Source: DSVZ01 sp037439785 (GTDB lineage Bacteria; Verrucomicrobiota; Verrucomicrobiia; Limisphaerales; J093). From it: 64,000 nucleotides of DNA. The notes beneath the pieces were generated by a model. That model ran no database searches. It worked only from the letters and a program-made list of their open reading frames with translations, and had not been told where the DNA came from. The translations under genes and the position numbers were made by a program. Positions 17,784 to 26,866 of the stretch are shown here, piece by piece (the stretch's first letter is position 1; each line of letters starts with the position of its first letter). The stretch is taken from assembly GCA_037439785.1 (NCBI GenBank), contig JBBIVJ010000011.1, positions 44,658-108,657 on the forward strand, in the 5' to 3' direction.

Positions 17784-20639
17784 ATGAACGACCGCGAAAT
17801 GTCTCCCGCCGGGCCGGCCGCCCGGCCCTCGCGCCGTTATGTGCGGGCGGTGGGCCCTCGGCTGCGCTGGGTGTTGCGGGTGGTGTTTGCCCTGGGGGCT
17901 TTGCTGGGGGCCAACTCGGCCTACCTGGCGGCGGTCACCGTCCTGGAGTGGATGCGCGGGCTGTCGTACCAGAACTACTTTTACCAGCTCATGTTCCTGG
18001 CGCATCTGGCGCTGGGGCTTTTGCTGGTGGGGCCGTTTCTGGTGTTTTGCGTGGGGCACATCCGCAACGCATTGGCGCGGGGCAACCGGCGGGCGATGCG
18101 GGCGGGCTGGTTGCTGCTGGCCGCCAGCCTGGTGCTGCTGGGCAGCGGCGCGGCCCTGATGCGGGTCGAGGGCTTCGAGTTGCGGCATCCCGGGGCGCGC
18201 TCCGCGGCCTACTGGGCGCATGTGATCACCCCGCTGCTGGTGGTGTGGCTGTACATCCTGCATCGGCTGGCCGGCCCGCGCATCCGTTGGCGGGTGGGCC
18301 TGGTCTGGGGGGGCGCCACCGCGGCGGTGGTGGCCGGGATGGTCGCGCTGCACTCGTTGGACCCCCGGCAGTGGAGCGTGCGCGGGCCGGCCGAGGGGGA
18401 GCAGTACTTTGCGCCGTCCGAGGCGCGCACGGCGACCGGGAACTTCATCCCGGCCAGGACCTTGATGATGGACCAGTACTGCCGGGAGTGTCATCAGGAC
18501 ACCTACGCCGGCTGGTTCCACAGCGCCCACCGGTTCAGCTCATTCAACAACCCGGCCTACCTGTTCAGCATCCGGGAAACGCGTGCGGTGGCCCTGAAGC
18601 GGGACGGCGATGTGAAGGCCTCGCGCTGGTGTGCCGGCTGCCACGACCCGGTGCCGTTCTTCAGCGGGGCCTTTGACGACCCGAACTTCGACCTCGAACA
18701 TCACCCCACGGCGCACGCGGGCATCACCTGCACCGCCTGCCATTCGATCGTCCAGGTCCACAGCCCCATCGGCAACGCCGCCTACACCATCGAGGAGCCG
18801 GTCCACTATCCCTTTGCCTTCAGCACCAACCCCGTGCTGGCCTACCTCAACCGGCAGCTCATCAAGGCCAAGCCCGAGTTCCACAAAAAGACCTTCCTCA
18901 AGCCCCTGCACAAGACGGCCGAGTTCTGCTCGACCTGTCACAAGGTCAGCATCCCGCGCGAACTCAACCACTACAAGGACTGGCTCCGCGGCCAGAACAG
19001 CTACGACTCGTTCCTGCTCAGCGGCGTCTCCGGCCACGGCGCGCGCAGCTTCTACTACCCGGAAAAGGCCGAGCCCAACTGCAACGGCTGCCACATGCCT
19101 CTCCAGCCGGCCCGCTACGATTTCGGGGCACGGTTCTTCGACCCGAACCAGCGCGTGCTGCAGGTCCACGACCACCTCTTCCCCGCCGCCAACACCGCCC
19201 TGCCGCACCTGCGCGGCGAGCCCCCCATCGTGCAGCGGCACCAGGAATTCCTCCGCGGCTCGGTGCGCGTGGACCTCTTCGGCCTCAAGGAGGGCGGCAC
19301 CGTGGACAGCCCCTTGATTGCACCGCTGCGGCCCGAGACCCCCGCGCTCAAGCCCGGCGTGCCGTACCTGCTGGAGGTGGTGCTGCGCACGCTGCGCGTG
19401 GGCCACCAGTTCACCCAGGGCACGGCCGACTCGAACGAGGTCTGGAGCGACGTGACGCTGCGCAGCGGCGGGCGGGTGATCGGCCGCAGCGGCGGCCGCG
19501 GCCCCCACAGCGAGGTGGACCCGTGGGCGCACTTCGTGAACATCTACATGCTCGACAAGGACGGCCACCGCATTGACCGCCGCAACCCCCAGGACATCTT
19601 CACCCCGCTCTACCACCACCAGATCAACCCCGGTGCCGCCCAGGTCGTCCACTACGCCTTCACCCTGCCACCGGGCCTGACCGAGCCGGTGACCATCGAG
19701 GTCAAGCTCCAGTACCGGAAATTCGACACCATCTTCGTCAACTACTTCCAGGTGCCGGGCTGGACCAACGGCCAGCCCTTCGCGGTCACCAACGACCTGC
19801 CCATCACCACCCTCGCCAGCGACCAGTTGACCCTCCCGGTGGCCGGCGTGGAAGTCGCCGTGACCAACGCCCCTTCTCCGATCCCGATCTGGGAGCGCTG
19901 GAACGATTACGGCATTGGCCTGCTCCTGGAAGGCGACAAGGGCAGCGAGAAGGGCGAATTGCTCCAGGCCGAGCAGGCCTTCCAGCAGGTCGAACGCCTC
20001 GGCCGCTGGGACGGCCCCGTCAACCTCGCCCGCGTCTATTTCAAGGAGGGCCGGCTCGACGACGCTGTCGCCGCCCTGCAACGGGCCACGCGCGCCGACC
20101 CGCCCGCGCCGCGCTGGCTGGTCGCCTGGTTCACCGGCCTGGTCAACAAGCAAAACGGCTTCCTGGAGGAGGCCATCCGCCAGTTCACCAGTATCATCGA
20201 AGACCGCGATCCCGACCTGGTGGCGCGCGGCTTCGACTTCAGCAAGGACTACGAAGTGCTCAACGAGCTGGGTCAAACCCTCTTCGAGCACGCCAAACGC
20301 CAGCGGGACAAACCGGGCACCGAGCGGGACCTGCTCCGCCAGGCCGTGCAACGCTTCGAGCAAACCCTCGCCCTGGACCCCGAAAACCTCACCGCCCACT
20401 ACAACCTCGCCCTGCTGTACGTGCAGTTGGGCGACACCGACCGCGCCCTCCAGCACCTCCAGGCCCACGAAAAATATCGTCCCGACGACAACGCCCGCGA
20501 TCGCGCCGTGAATCTCGAACGCCGCCGCAACCCCGCCGCCGACCACGCCGCCCAGGCCATCGTCATCTACCCCCTGCAACGGCCCGGCGCCTTCGAGCTG
20601 GACCCCGACGCCGCGCCGCGCGTGGCGACTCGCGATTGA
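17784..20639 (+). CDS. Membrane-anchored five-haem cytochrome c with C-terminal TPR domain
   Basis: This 951-residue protein has four to five membrane helices in the first 190 residues, including one with the pattern of small b-type cytochrome or NrfD-like anchors. A periplasmic multihaem domain follows with five CxxCH motifs: CRECH (about 233), CAGCH (283), CTACH (316), CSTCH (382) and CNGCH (433). A beta-rich domain runs from about 470 to 690, and tetratricopeptide-like helices from about 715 to 925 (for example LDPENLTAHYNLALLYVQLG). The layout resembles cytochrome c554-type periplasmic electron carriers with an added TPR scaffold. The haem sites and order are visible; the electron partner is not. 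A CRTAC1-family gene starts 13 bases downstream, so the two probably act together. Confidence 0.85.
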   Translation: MNDREMSPAGPAARPSRRYVRAVGPRLRWVLRVVFALGALLGANSAYLAAVTVLEWMRGLSYQNYFYQLMFLAHLALGLLLVGPFLVFCVGHIRNALARGNRRAMRAGWLLLAASLVLLGSGAALMRVEGFELRHPGARSAAYWAHVITPLLVVWLYILHRLAGPRIRWRVGLVWGGATAAVVAGMVALHSLDPRQWSVRGPAEGEQYFAPSEARTATGNFIPARTLMMDQYCRECHQDTYAGWFHSAHRFSSFNNPAYLFSIRETRAVALKRDGDVKASRWCAGCHDPVPFFSGAFDDPNFDLEHHPTAHAGITCTACHSIVQVHSPIGNAAYTIEEPVHYPFAFSTNPVLAYLNRQLIKAKPEFHKKTFLKPLHKTAEFCSTCHKVSIPRELNHYKDWLRGQNSYDSFLLSGVSGHGARSFYYPEKAEPNCNGCHMPLQPARYDFGARFFDPNQRVLQVHDHLFPAANTALPHLRGEPPIVQRHQEFLRGSVRVDLFGLKEGGTVDSPLIAPLRPETPALKPGVPYLLEVVLRTLRVGHQFTQGTADSNEVWSDVTLRSGGRVIGRSGGRGPHSEVDPWAHFVNIYMLDKDGHRIDRRNPQDIFTPLYHHQINPGAAQVVHYAFTLPPGLTEPVTIEVKLQYRKFDTIFVNYFQVPGWTNGQPFAVTNDLPITTLASDQLTLPVAGVEVAVTNAPSPIPIWERWNDYGIGLLLEGDKGSEKGELLQAEQAFQQVERLGRWDGPVNLARVYFKEGRLDDAVAALQRATRADPPAPRWLVAWFTGLVNKQNGFLEEAIRQFTSIIEDRDPDLVARGFDFSKDYEVLNELGQTLFEHAKRQRDKPGTERDLLRQAVQRFEQTLALDPENLTAHYNLALLYVQLGDTDRALQHLQAHEKYRPDDNARDRAVNLERRRNPAADHAAQAIVIYPLQRPGAFELDPDAAPRVATRD

Positions 20640-20652
20640 CAGCCCCCCCACC

Positions 20653-22557
20653 ATGCCCGAAGCCGACCCGCCATTCTCCGCGCCGCCGGCGCCACCACCC
20701 CCCGCGAGCCCGCCTCCCGCCCCCGTCCCCGAGGAACCGGAGCCCGAGCTCTACGACGAGGCGGTCATCGGCCGCGCCTTCCGCGGGTCGGCGGTGGCCT
20801 TCGGTTTGTTGGTGGCGGCCGGCGTGGGGGTGTGGTGGTGGCTGAGCCGCGCACCCGCCGCCGCCCCGGCGCGCCTGACCCCGCTGGCCGCTCCGCAGGC
20901 GCCGGTTCGTCCTGTGGCCGAGGTGCCGGAAGTCCGTTTCACCGACATCACCCGGGCGGCCGGCATCACCTTCGTCCACAACAACGGCGCGGCCGGCGAC
21001 AAACTCCTGCCCGAGTCCCTGGGCGGCGGCGCGGCGTTCTTTGATTTCGACAACGACGGCGACCCGGACCTGCTGTTCGTCAACGGCACGGCCTGGCCCG
21101 AGCAGGCGGCGACCGGCGCTCCGGCCACCACCCACGCCCTGTACCGAAACGACGGCGCCGGTCACTTCACCGACGTGACCGCCGGCTCCGGCCTGGACGT
21201 GAGCTTTTACGGCATGGGCTGTGCCGTGGGCGACCACGACAACGACAGCCGGGTGGACGTGTACCTCACCGGCGTGTACACCAACCGCCTGTTTCGCAAC
21301 CTGGGCGGCGGCAAATTCCAGGACGTGACCGCCGCGGCCGGGGTGGGCGGCGGCGAGCAGGACTGGGGCGTCAGTTGCGCCTTCTTCGACTACGACAACG
21401 ACGGTCTCCTGGACCTGTTTGTGGCCAACTACGTCCAGTGGTCGCGCGAGATTGACTTCGAGGTCGGTTACAAACTGGTCGGCCTCGGCCGCGCCTACGG
21501 ACAGCCGCGCGATTTCCCCGGCGTCTTTCCCCGCCTGTACCGCAACACGGGCGGCGGCCGCTTCCGCGACGTCTCCGCCGAGGCGGGCGTACAGGTGCGC
21601 AACCCCGCCACCGGTGTGCCGGCCGCCAAGTCGCTGGGTGTGATGCCGGTGGACCTCGATCACGACGGCTGGATGGACCTGGTGCTGGCCAACGATACCG
21701 TCCCCAACTTCGTCTTCCACAACCAGCGCGACGGCACCTTCAAGGAAATCGGCGCCGCCGCCGGCATCGCCTTCGACAGCTACGGCCAGACCCGCGGCGC
21801 GATGGGCATTGACGCCGCGCGCTTCCGCGACGACGGCGCCCTCGGCATCGTGATCGGCAACTTCGCCAACGAAATGACCGCCCTCTACGTCGCCGCGCCG
21901 GCCCTGCCCCTGCTGTTCACCGACGAGGCCATCACCGAAGGCATCGGCCCGGCCAGCCGCCTCCTGCTCAAGTTCGGCATCTTCTTTTTCGACTACGACC
22001 TGGACGGCCGCCTGGATGTGCTCTCGGCCAACGGCCACCTCGAGCCGGACATCAGCAAGGTCCAGCGCAGCCAGAGCTACGCCCAGCCGGCCCAACTGTT
22101 CTGGAACTGCGGCGCCACTCCCTGCTACGTGCCCGTGCCGCCGGAAAAGACCGGACCCGACCTCTTCCACCCCATCGTGGGCCGCGGCTCGGCCTACGCG
22201 GACATGGACGGCGACGGCGACCTGGACGTGCTGCTGCTCCAAACCGGAGGCCCCCCCCGCCTGCTGCGCAACGACCAGGCCCTCGGCCACCACTGGGTCC
22301 GCCTGAAGCTGGTCGGCACCGCGTCCAACCGCGATGCCATCGGCGCCGAAGTCACCCTGCGCGCGGGCGGCCGCACCCAATGGCGCACGGTCATGCCCAC
22401 CCGCAGCTACCTCTCTCAATCCGAGCTGCCGGTCACCTTCGGCCTGAGCCCGCTGGACCGCGTCGAAACCGTGGAAATCCGCTGGCCGCGCGGTGCCCGC
22501 TCCACCCTGGACGCCCTCCCCGTGGACAAGCTGACGGTGGTGACCGAGCCCCACTGA
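20653..22557 (+). CDS. CRTAC1-family protein (FG-GAP/VCBS repeats with ASPIC/UnbV domain)
   Basis: This 634-residue protein has a Pro/Ala-rich cytoplasmic tail, a single membrane helix at about residues 42-63 and a long extracytoplasmic beta-propeller. The propeller repeats carry Asp-rich calcium-type loops: FDFDNDGDPDLLFVNG, GDHDNDSRVDVYLTG, FDYDNDGLLDLFVANY, VDLDHDGWMDLVLANDT, FDYDLDGRLDVLSANG and MDGDGDLDVLLLQ. The end (GAEVTLRAGG...TFGLSPLDRVETVEIRWPRG) is an ASPIC/UnbV domain. Such proteins are common beside cytochrome or TPR genes in Verrucomicrobiota and Planctomycetota, but their activity is not established. It is anchored in the membrane and starts 13 bases after the cytochrome gene, so it probably forms an operon with it. 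Confidence 0.9.
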   Translation: MPEADPPFSAPPAPPPPASPPPAPVPEEPEPELYDEAVIGRAFRGSAVAFGLLVAAGVGVWWWLSRAPAAAPARLTPLAAPQAPVRPVAEVPEVRFTDITRAAGITFVHNNGAAGDKLLPESLGGGAAFFDFDNDGDPDLLFVNGTAWPEQAATGAPATTHALYRNDGAGHFTDVTAGSGLDVSFYGMGCAVGDHDNDSRVDVYLTGVYTNRLFRNLGGGKFQDVTAAAGVGGGEQDWGVSCAFFDYDNDGLLDLFVANYVQWSREIDFEVGYKLVGLGRAYGQPRDFPGVFPRLYRNTGGGRFRDVSAEAGVQVRNPATGVPAAKSLGVMPVDLDHDGWMDLVLANDTVPNFVFHNQRDGTFKEIGAAAGIAFDSYGQTRGAMGIDAARFRDDGALGIVIGNFANEMTALYVAAPALPLLFTDEAITEGIGPASRLLLKFGIFFFDYDLDGRLDVLSANGHLEPDISKVQRSQSYAQPAQLFWNCGATPCYVPVPPEKTGPDLFHPIVGRGSAYADMDGDGDLDVLLLQTGGPPRLLRNDQALGHHWVRLKLVGTASNRDAIGAEVTLRAGGRTQWRTVMPTRSYLSQSELPVTFGLSPLDRVETVEIRWPRGARSTLDALPVDKLTVVTEPH

Positions 22558-22771
22558 GCCGCGGACCTCTGCTCCTCCGGCTCGCGCCGGCGCGGCGGAG
22601 GTCGAAGGGGCGATGGCCCGCGTCGGATGCCGGATGCCCGATGCCAGAAACCCGATACCCGATGCCAGAGTTGGGGGAGCGCGGCCGCACCGGCCGCAGC
22701 CGTCGGTGTCCCGCCGACGGCTTTCGGGTGGAACGGGCAACCTGCCCGTCCCTCCGGGCTGCCAGACCGGC

Positions 22772-22945
22772 GGCGTAGCACAGGCTTCCCAGCCTGCCGT
22801 GTCGCCGGCTTCCCAGCCGGCGGTCGGGGGCTGAAGGAGCCGTCCGCCATTTCGCCCACCAGCCGTTGGCAGGCGGTCTTGGGCAGCCGACCGGTCCGCG
22901 GGCTGCCAGCCCGCGATACGGCCGACTGCCAGTCGGCGGTACGGA
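22772..22945. repeat. Tandem mini-hairpin repeat array
   Basis: Four successive inverted repeats: CAGGCT-TCCC-AGCCTG, GCCGGCT-TCCC-AGCCGGC, GCGGGCT-GCC-AGCCCGC and GCCGACT-GCC-AGTCGGC. Each is a short stem with a fixed loop, separated by unrelated sequence. This structure resembles intergenic repeats known from Verrucomicrobiota genomes. Confidence 0.65.
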
Positions 22946-23014
22946 GGGTGGGTGCGGGTGACCTGCCTTTTTCCTGCTGGGACTGCGAGGACGCGGTGCC
23001 TTCCAGCTCCCTTT

Positions 23015-23039
23015 GTAGCCGCTGCGGCAGCACGGCGGA
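23015..23039 (+). repeat. Family B short repeat
   Basis: GTAGCCGCTGCGG followed by CAGCACGGCGGA. The reverse strand of 10085-10112 carries a close match (GTAGCCGCCGCGG then TGACGCGGCGGA). Confidence 0.45.
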
Positions 23040-23074
23040 GCTGCTGTGTGCCGGCTCTATCGGCGGCTACCTGC

Positions 23075-24571
23075 TCAGGGCGCCGGCGACTCCGGTGGTT
23101 TCACGCCGGCCGCTTCAGGGCCGGGCGCCGGGCGGGCGGACGCGGCGGCCTCGGACGCGGGGTTGGGTGTGGCGTCTTCAGGAGTGGCAGGCGTCGAAGC
23201 AGGAGGTGCGGGATGCAGTTCGCGTCGGCGCGCCTCGAGGGTTTCCAATTGCGTGCGTGTGGATTCGAGCAACGTCGCCAGGGCGAGGGTCCGGGCTCCG
23301 GGCAGGCCGGGTTGGTAGCCCAGACGCAGGCGGGCCGCCACGTATTGATCGAGGGTCTGCGCGTAGGCCAGGGCGAGCTGGGCCACGGGTTGGGGCACGA
23401 CACGGGCCAGCCGGCGCAGGGCCTGGCTGCGGGCGGAGAAGAACGCGCGTTGGCGGGTGAAGTCCCACTGGCCGAGAACGTCGGTGAACGAGAGTGTCTG
23501 GCGGGTGACCGCGGCTCCCGGTGCGGCGCGGGTGGCGACCTCCACGTTCAAGAGGTCCTCCAGCCAGGCGGCGCCGAGACGGGCATTGGTTTCCAGGTCG
23601 CTGGTGGGCGCACCCAGTTGCTGGCCAACCAGGGCCCACCACTTTTCCACCTCAAGCAGGCGCGGGAACAAGGGCGCATAAACCTCGAGAAAAGCGGTCT
23701 GCCAGTTCAGATGGTGGGGCAGCCGGCTCAGGAAGGTGGTGAGCCGGGAAGGTCCCTGGGGCAGGTTGCGCAGCGCGACAAACAGGGTCTGGCAGCAGGC
23801 GCGGTAGTGCTCGACTGCCGGCCCGGTCAGGCGTTCCGGGCCGGGGAGGCTGATGTCCTCGAAGGTCAGCCAGCCGCGGGTGCGGATGAGGTTCAGCACG
23901 CGCTGGTCTTCCTCCGCCGGACGGCGTTCGCGCAGGGTGCCGGCCAGTTGGCCGACCGTCGGTCCGTACTTGCCGGTGATCGGGTTGGGGCGGACAACGG
24001 GGTCGGGACCGACGCGCGAAAGGACCTGGCCGGTGAGGGCTTCGAGCAGCCAGAGGGGGACTTCGGGGGCCTGGGGGGCTGGTTGGCGGAGGATCAGTTC
24101 CAGCAGTACCGCGTGTACCACCCCGCGGACCAGGGCGGGGGCCTCGATCTCGGCCGGCAGCCGCAGCGCGAAGTGCCAGCCCTCGAGGTAGCGTCGGCCG
24201 GTGGCCGACGGAAAGGCCTCGGCGGGCGCGCGGGGGTCAATGGTGACGTGGACCTTGCCGCGCCAGCGGTCGGGCAGGCGCAGTTCGGCCAGCACGGCGG
24301 ACTTGATGCGCTCGCAGGAGACCACCAGGGGGTCGGGATAGAGCGGGATGAGCTGGTTGGTCTCGCTGCCGATGGTGGCGACCCGCCCCAGGCTGGGCGG
24401 GGTGGGGTCCGGGCTGTGGATGATGAACTGCCCGGAGCGGCTGTGGACCGTGCGGGCCTGAGCGGTCGCCGCACCGGCAACCAGGCAGGCCAGGGCGAGT
24501 CGGAGGAGCAGGGCGGACCGCCCGAGGCGCCGCCACCAAGAGGGCAGGGGGCGGGCTGGCATGGGAGGCAC
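23075..24571 (-). CDS. Exported protein of unknown function
   Basis: This 498-residue protein has an N-terminal signal (SALLLRLALACLVAGAATAQA, about residues 19-39). The mature part starts VHSRSGQFIIHSP. It contains long amphipathic helices, a segment LVRGVVHAVLLELILRQ followed by WLLEALTG, a region QWDFTRQRAFFSARSQALRRL and a low-complexity Ala/Pro tail of about 50 residues. The order 'membrane-proximal helix, VHAVLLELI, then W-L-x-E-A-L' loosely resembles the gluzincin-like fold of peptidase-MA proteins, but the HExxH site is absent (VHAVL). I do not assign an activity. The start directly abuts the end of the FmdB-like gene, so it is the last gene of a rho-led minus-strand unit. Confidence 0.6.
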   Translation of the reverse strand: MPPMPARPLPSWWRRLGRSALLLRLALACLVAGAATAQARTVHSRSGQFIIHSPDPTPPSLGRVATIGSETNQLIPLYPDPLVVSCERIKSAVLAELRLPDRWRGKVHVTIDPRAPAEAFPSATGRRYLEGWHFALRLPAEIEAPALVRGVVHAVLLELILRQPAPQAPEVPLWLLEALTGQVLSRVGPDPVVRPNPITGKYGPTVGQLAGTLRERRPAEEDQRVLNLIRTRGWLTFEDISLPGPERLTGPAVEHYRACCQTLFVALRNLPQGPSRLTTFLSRLPHHLNWQTAFLEVYAPLFPRLLEVEKWWALVGQQLGAPTSDLETNARLGAAWLEDLLNVEVATRAAPGAAVTRQTLSFTDVLGQWDFTRQRAFFSARSQALRRLARVVPQPVAQLALAYAQTLDQYVAARLRLGYQPGLPGARTLALATLLESTRTQLETLEARRRELHPAPPASTPATPEDATPNPASEAAASARPAPGPEAAGVKPPESPAP

Positions 24572-24928
24572 TCAGGAGGCACCCGGGGCGGCGGAGGAAT
24601 TCCCGGCGGGGGGCCGGGAAGCTCCCGGAGCCGGGGCGGCGTTGGTGGTGGAGGTTTTCGCGGCGCCCTCTTTGGCAGGCGGGGTGGCGCCGGCCTCTTG
24701 TTTGGCGGCCCGGGTGTAGTTTTCGCTACGGTAGTCGGTGATGTAGAAGCCGTTGCCCTTGAAGAGCAGCCCGGCGCCGGCGCTCAACTGGCGTCGGACG
24801 CGGCCCCGCGCCCAGGGGCGGCGGGCGCAATGCTCGGGGGGGCAGTGTTGGAGGGGGGCGGCCGTCATGGATTGGAAGTACTCGAATTCGTGGCCGCACT
24901 TGCTGCAAACGTAGGCGTAGGTGGGCAT
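24572..24928 (-). CDS. FmdB-family zinc ribbon protein
   Basis: This 118-residue protein begins MPTYAYVCSKCGHEFEYFQS, the hallmark of the FmdB/CxxC regulatory-protein family. The zinc site is partly changed: the first CxxC is intact, and a second pair appears as HCPPEHC instead of the usual CPxC. After about residue 75 a disordered Ala/Pro/Thr tail follows. The role of this family is not defined beyond a presumed zinc-binding ribbon. It lies 46 bases downstream of rho on the same strand and abuts the next gene without a gap. Confidence 0.8.
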   Translation of the reverse strand: MPTYAYVCSKCGHEFEYFQSMTAAPLQHCPPEHCARRPWARGRVRRQLSAGAGLLFKGNGFYITDYRSENYTRAAKQEAGATPPAKEGAAKTSTTNAAPAPGASRPPAGNSSAAPGAS

Positions 24929-24974
24929 GGTTCGATACTTCGTGGGGGTGCCGCTGGTGGCCCGGGGGGCGGGC

Positions 24975-26108
24975 TCAGACGGCGAGTTTTTGGAGCAGTT
25001 CGTCGTTGGTGCGGTGTTTGCGGAGCGCGGCCAGGAGGGTTTCCATGGCCTCGATGGGGTTGAGGTCCACCATCATGCGGCGCAGTTTGCGCACCGCTTC
25101 CAACTGGTGTTTGGGAAAGAGTTTCTCCTCCTTGCGCGTGCCGCTCTTGGGGATGTCAATGGCGGGGAAGAGGCGGCGGTCGGCCAGTTTGCGGTCCAGG
25201 ACCAGCTCCATGTTGCCGGTGCCCTTGAACTCCTGGAAGATGAGCTCGTCCATCCGGGAACCGGTGTCAATGAGGGCGGTGGCGATGATGGTGAGCGAAC
25301 CTCCCTCCTCGATCTTGCGGGCGGAGGCGAAGATTTTGCGGGGGATTTCCAGGGCGCGGGCGTCCACGCCGCCGGTCATGGTGCGGCCGGAGCCGCCGTG
25401 GACGCTGTTGTAGGCGCGGGCGACGCGGGTGATGGAGTCGAGCAGGACGAAGACGTCCTTCTTGCACTCGACCATGCGGCGGCAGCGCTCGATCATGAAG
25501 CGGGAAAGCCGGACGTGGGTCTCGAGGTCCTGGTCGTTGGAAGAGGCGACCACCTCGGCCTTGACCGAGCGCTGGAAGTCGGTGACCTCCTCGGGACGCT
25601 CGTCAATGAGCAGGACGATGACGTGGACCTCGGGGTGGTTGGCGGTGATGGCGTTGGCGATCTGCTTGAGGATGGTGGTCTTGCCGGTGCGGGGCGGGGC
25701 CACGATCAAGCCGCGGGTGCCCTTGCCGATGGGGGTGACCAGGTCAATCACGCGCGTCTCCAGCAGGTCCGGGGAGGTTTCCAGGCGGAATTTCTCGACC
25801 GGGTCAATGGTGGTGAGGTTTTCGAAACGCACCGTGCGGGTGTAGTCCTGGTACGGCATGCCGTTGACCTCGCGCACCTCGCGCAACTGGGGGCTGCTGC
25901 CGCGGTGGGGGGGCTGGAGGGTGCCCTTGACCAGGCAGCCTTCGCGCAGGAAATGGCGCTTGATGGTGTCCGGCGTCACGAAAACGTCCGTCGGCTTCGG
26001 CTGGAAGTGGTTCTCGGCCGCGCGGAGGAATCCGAAGCCCTTTTCGGAAATTTCAAGGTACCCGGCGCCGACGTCCGGCACCGTGTGGGTGTTCGAGGGT
26101 GGTCGCAT
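24975..26108 (-). CDS. rho: Transcription termination factor Rho, lacking the N-terminal helical domain
   Basis: Rho is the hexameric RNA-dependent helicase that ends transcription. From ATG 26108 the protein is 377 residues and begins about where the RNA-binding cold-shock-like domain starts (GYLEISEKGFGFLR). The usual N-terminal helix bundle (about 50 residues in E. coli) is absent. Motifs are Walker A APPRTGKTT, VIVLLIDERPEE, Walker B VFVLLDSITR, the Q-loop-like VHGGSGRTMTGGVDA, and the arginine and R-loop regions near the end (TGSRMDELIF, GTRKEEKL). The frame is open upstream without a recognisable start, so a non-ATG start adding about 25 residues is possible. Rho heads a three-gene minus-strand unit with fmdB and an exported protein. 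The identification is certain; the start is not. Confidence 0.96.
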   Translation of the reverse strand: MRPPSNTHTVPDVGAGYLEISEKGFGFLRAAENHFQPKPTDVFVTPDTIKRHFLREGCLVKGTLQPPHRGSSPQLREVREVNGMPYQDYTRTVRFENLTTIDPVEKFRLETSPDLLETRVIDLVTPIGKGTRGLIVAPPRTGKTTILKQIANAITANHPEVHVIVLLIDERPEEVTDFQRSVKAEVVASSNDQDLETHVRLSRFMIERCRRMVECKKDVFVLLDSITRVARAYNSVHGGSGRTMTGGVDARALEIPRKIFASARKIEEGGSLTIIATALIDTGSRMDELIFQEFKGTGNMELVLDRKLADRRLFPAIDIPKSGTRKEEKLFPKHQLEAVRKLRRMMVDLNPIEAMETLLAALRKHRTNDELLQKLAV

Positions 26109-26481
26109 GCTGCTACTGGTGCGTTCAGTAATAAACCCCGTCTTCGCCGCGCCCTGGTGCGCCAGATCGAGGAATCGGGAAAACCGCCGGCCCGAAGAAA
26201 CCTTACGGAACGCGAACTTGAAGGAACCGGGCGGTCAAACCTACAACGAGCTTCAATTACACCCACCCGGCGCCAAACGCAACAATTATTTTGCGCCGCG
26301 CCGCCGGGCACCGCCGCACCGACCGCCGTCCTGCGACGCCCTGATCCCCGAGCGGGCCAGACCGGTAGAGGCCCGCGCGGCGCCGACACAGGGCGGGGAA
26401 CCGTTTCGCCAGGGCCGTTAAAGGCCGGGCTTGCCAAAAAACTCCGGTCTGCCTAGATTTGGCGGCTCTTGAGTTCACGGC
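26109..26481 (+). other. Divergent promoter region between rho and yajC
   Basis: No gene was found. A strong promoter for yajC lies at 26431-26459; no equally clear one is seen for rho. A low-complexity AT-rich patch (26281-26295) interrupts the otherwise GC-rich sequence. Confidence 0.5.
26431..26459 (+). promoter_or_regulatory. Sigma70-type promoter of yajC-secDF
   Basis: -35 TTGCCA (26431-26436), 17-base spacer, -10 TAGATT (26454-26459); the start codon at 26482 lies 22 bases beyond the -10, leaving a short leader. Confidence 0.65.
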
Positions 26482-26850
26482 ATGGAACTGCCCACCCACC
26501 CCAGCCTGTTGGCCGTTGCGTTGTTCGCGGCGGATGCCCCGAGTCCCGCGCCCGTCAACCCGCAGGCGGAGCTGTTCAAACTGGCCGGGCCGCTGGTGCT
26601 GATGTTCGTGATTTTTTACTTCATGCTCATCCGGCCCCAGCAGAAGAAGCAGAAGCAGCATCAGGCCCTGCTGGCCGCCCTCAAACCCAGGGACAAGGTT
26701 GTCACCAGCAGTGGCATGGTGGGGGAGGTGATTGCCCTCAAGGACAAGACCCTCACCCTGCGCTGCGGCGAGTCCAAGCTGGAAATCCTCAAAAGCGCGG
26801 TGGCCGACGTGATCGAACGCGCCCAGACCGCCAACGGTGGCAAGTCCTGA
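26482..26850 (+). CDS. yajC: Preprotein translocase accessory protein YajC
   Basis: This 122-residue protein has one membrane helix (about residues 36-53, LAGPLVLMFVIFYFMLIRPQ) directly followed by the diagnostic RPQQKKQKQHQALLAALKPRDKV and VVTSSGMVGEV. It belongs to the Sec translocon and associates with SecDF in the inner membrane. Its N-terminal segment before the helix is somewhat longer than in E. coli. A fused secDF gene begins 16 bases downstream, the conserved order. Confidence 0.94.
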   Translation: MELPTHPSLLAVALFAADAPSPAPVNPQAELFKLAGPLVLMFVIFYFMLIRPQQKKQKQHQALLAALKPRDKVVTSSGMVGEVIALKDKTLTLRCGESKLEILKSAVADVIERAQTANGGKS

Positions 26851-26866
26851 ACGCTTTCCCGCCCTC

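Larger units (their letters stand above)
22558..23074 (+). other. Intergenic region rich in small hairpin repeats
   Basis: No gene was found. Positions 22772-22945 hold at least four mini-hairpins with 6-7 base stems and TCCC or GCC loops. Positions 23015-23039 hold a family B element. The two flanking genes converge here. Confidence 0.55.

Noticed and set aside
22613..22834. Small frames encoding QPAVS- and PARPS-rich peptides in the gap
   Set aside because: They are translations of the hairpin repeats, a known source of false gene calls in this phylum.
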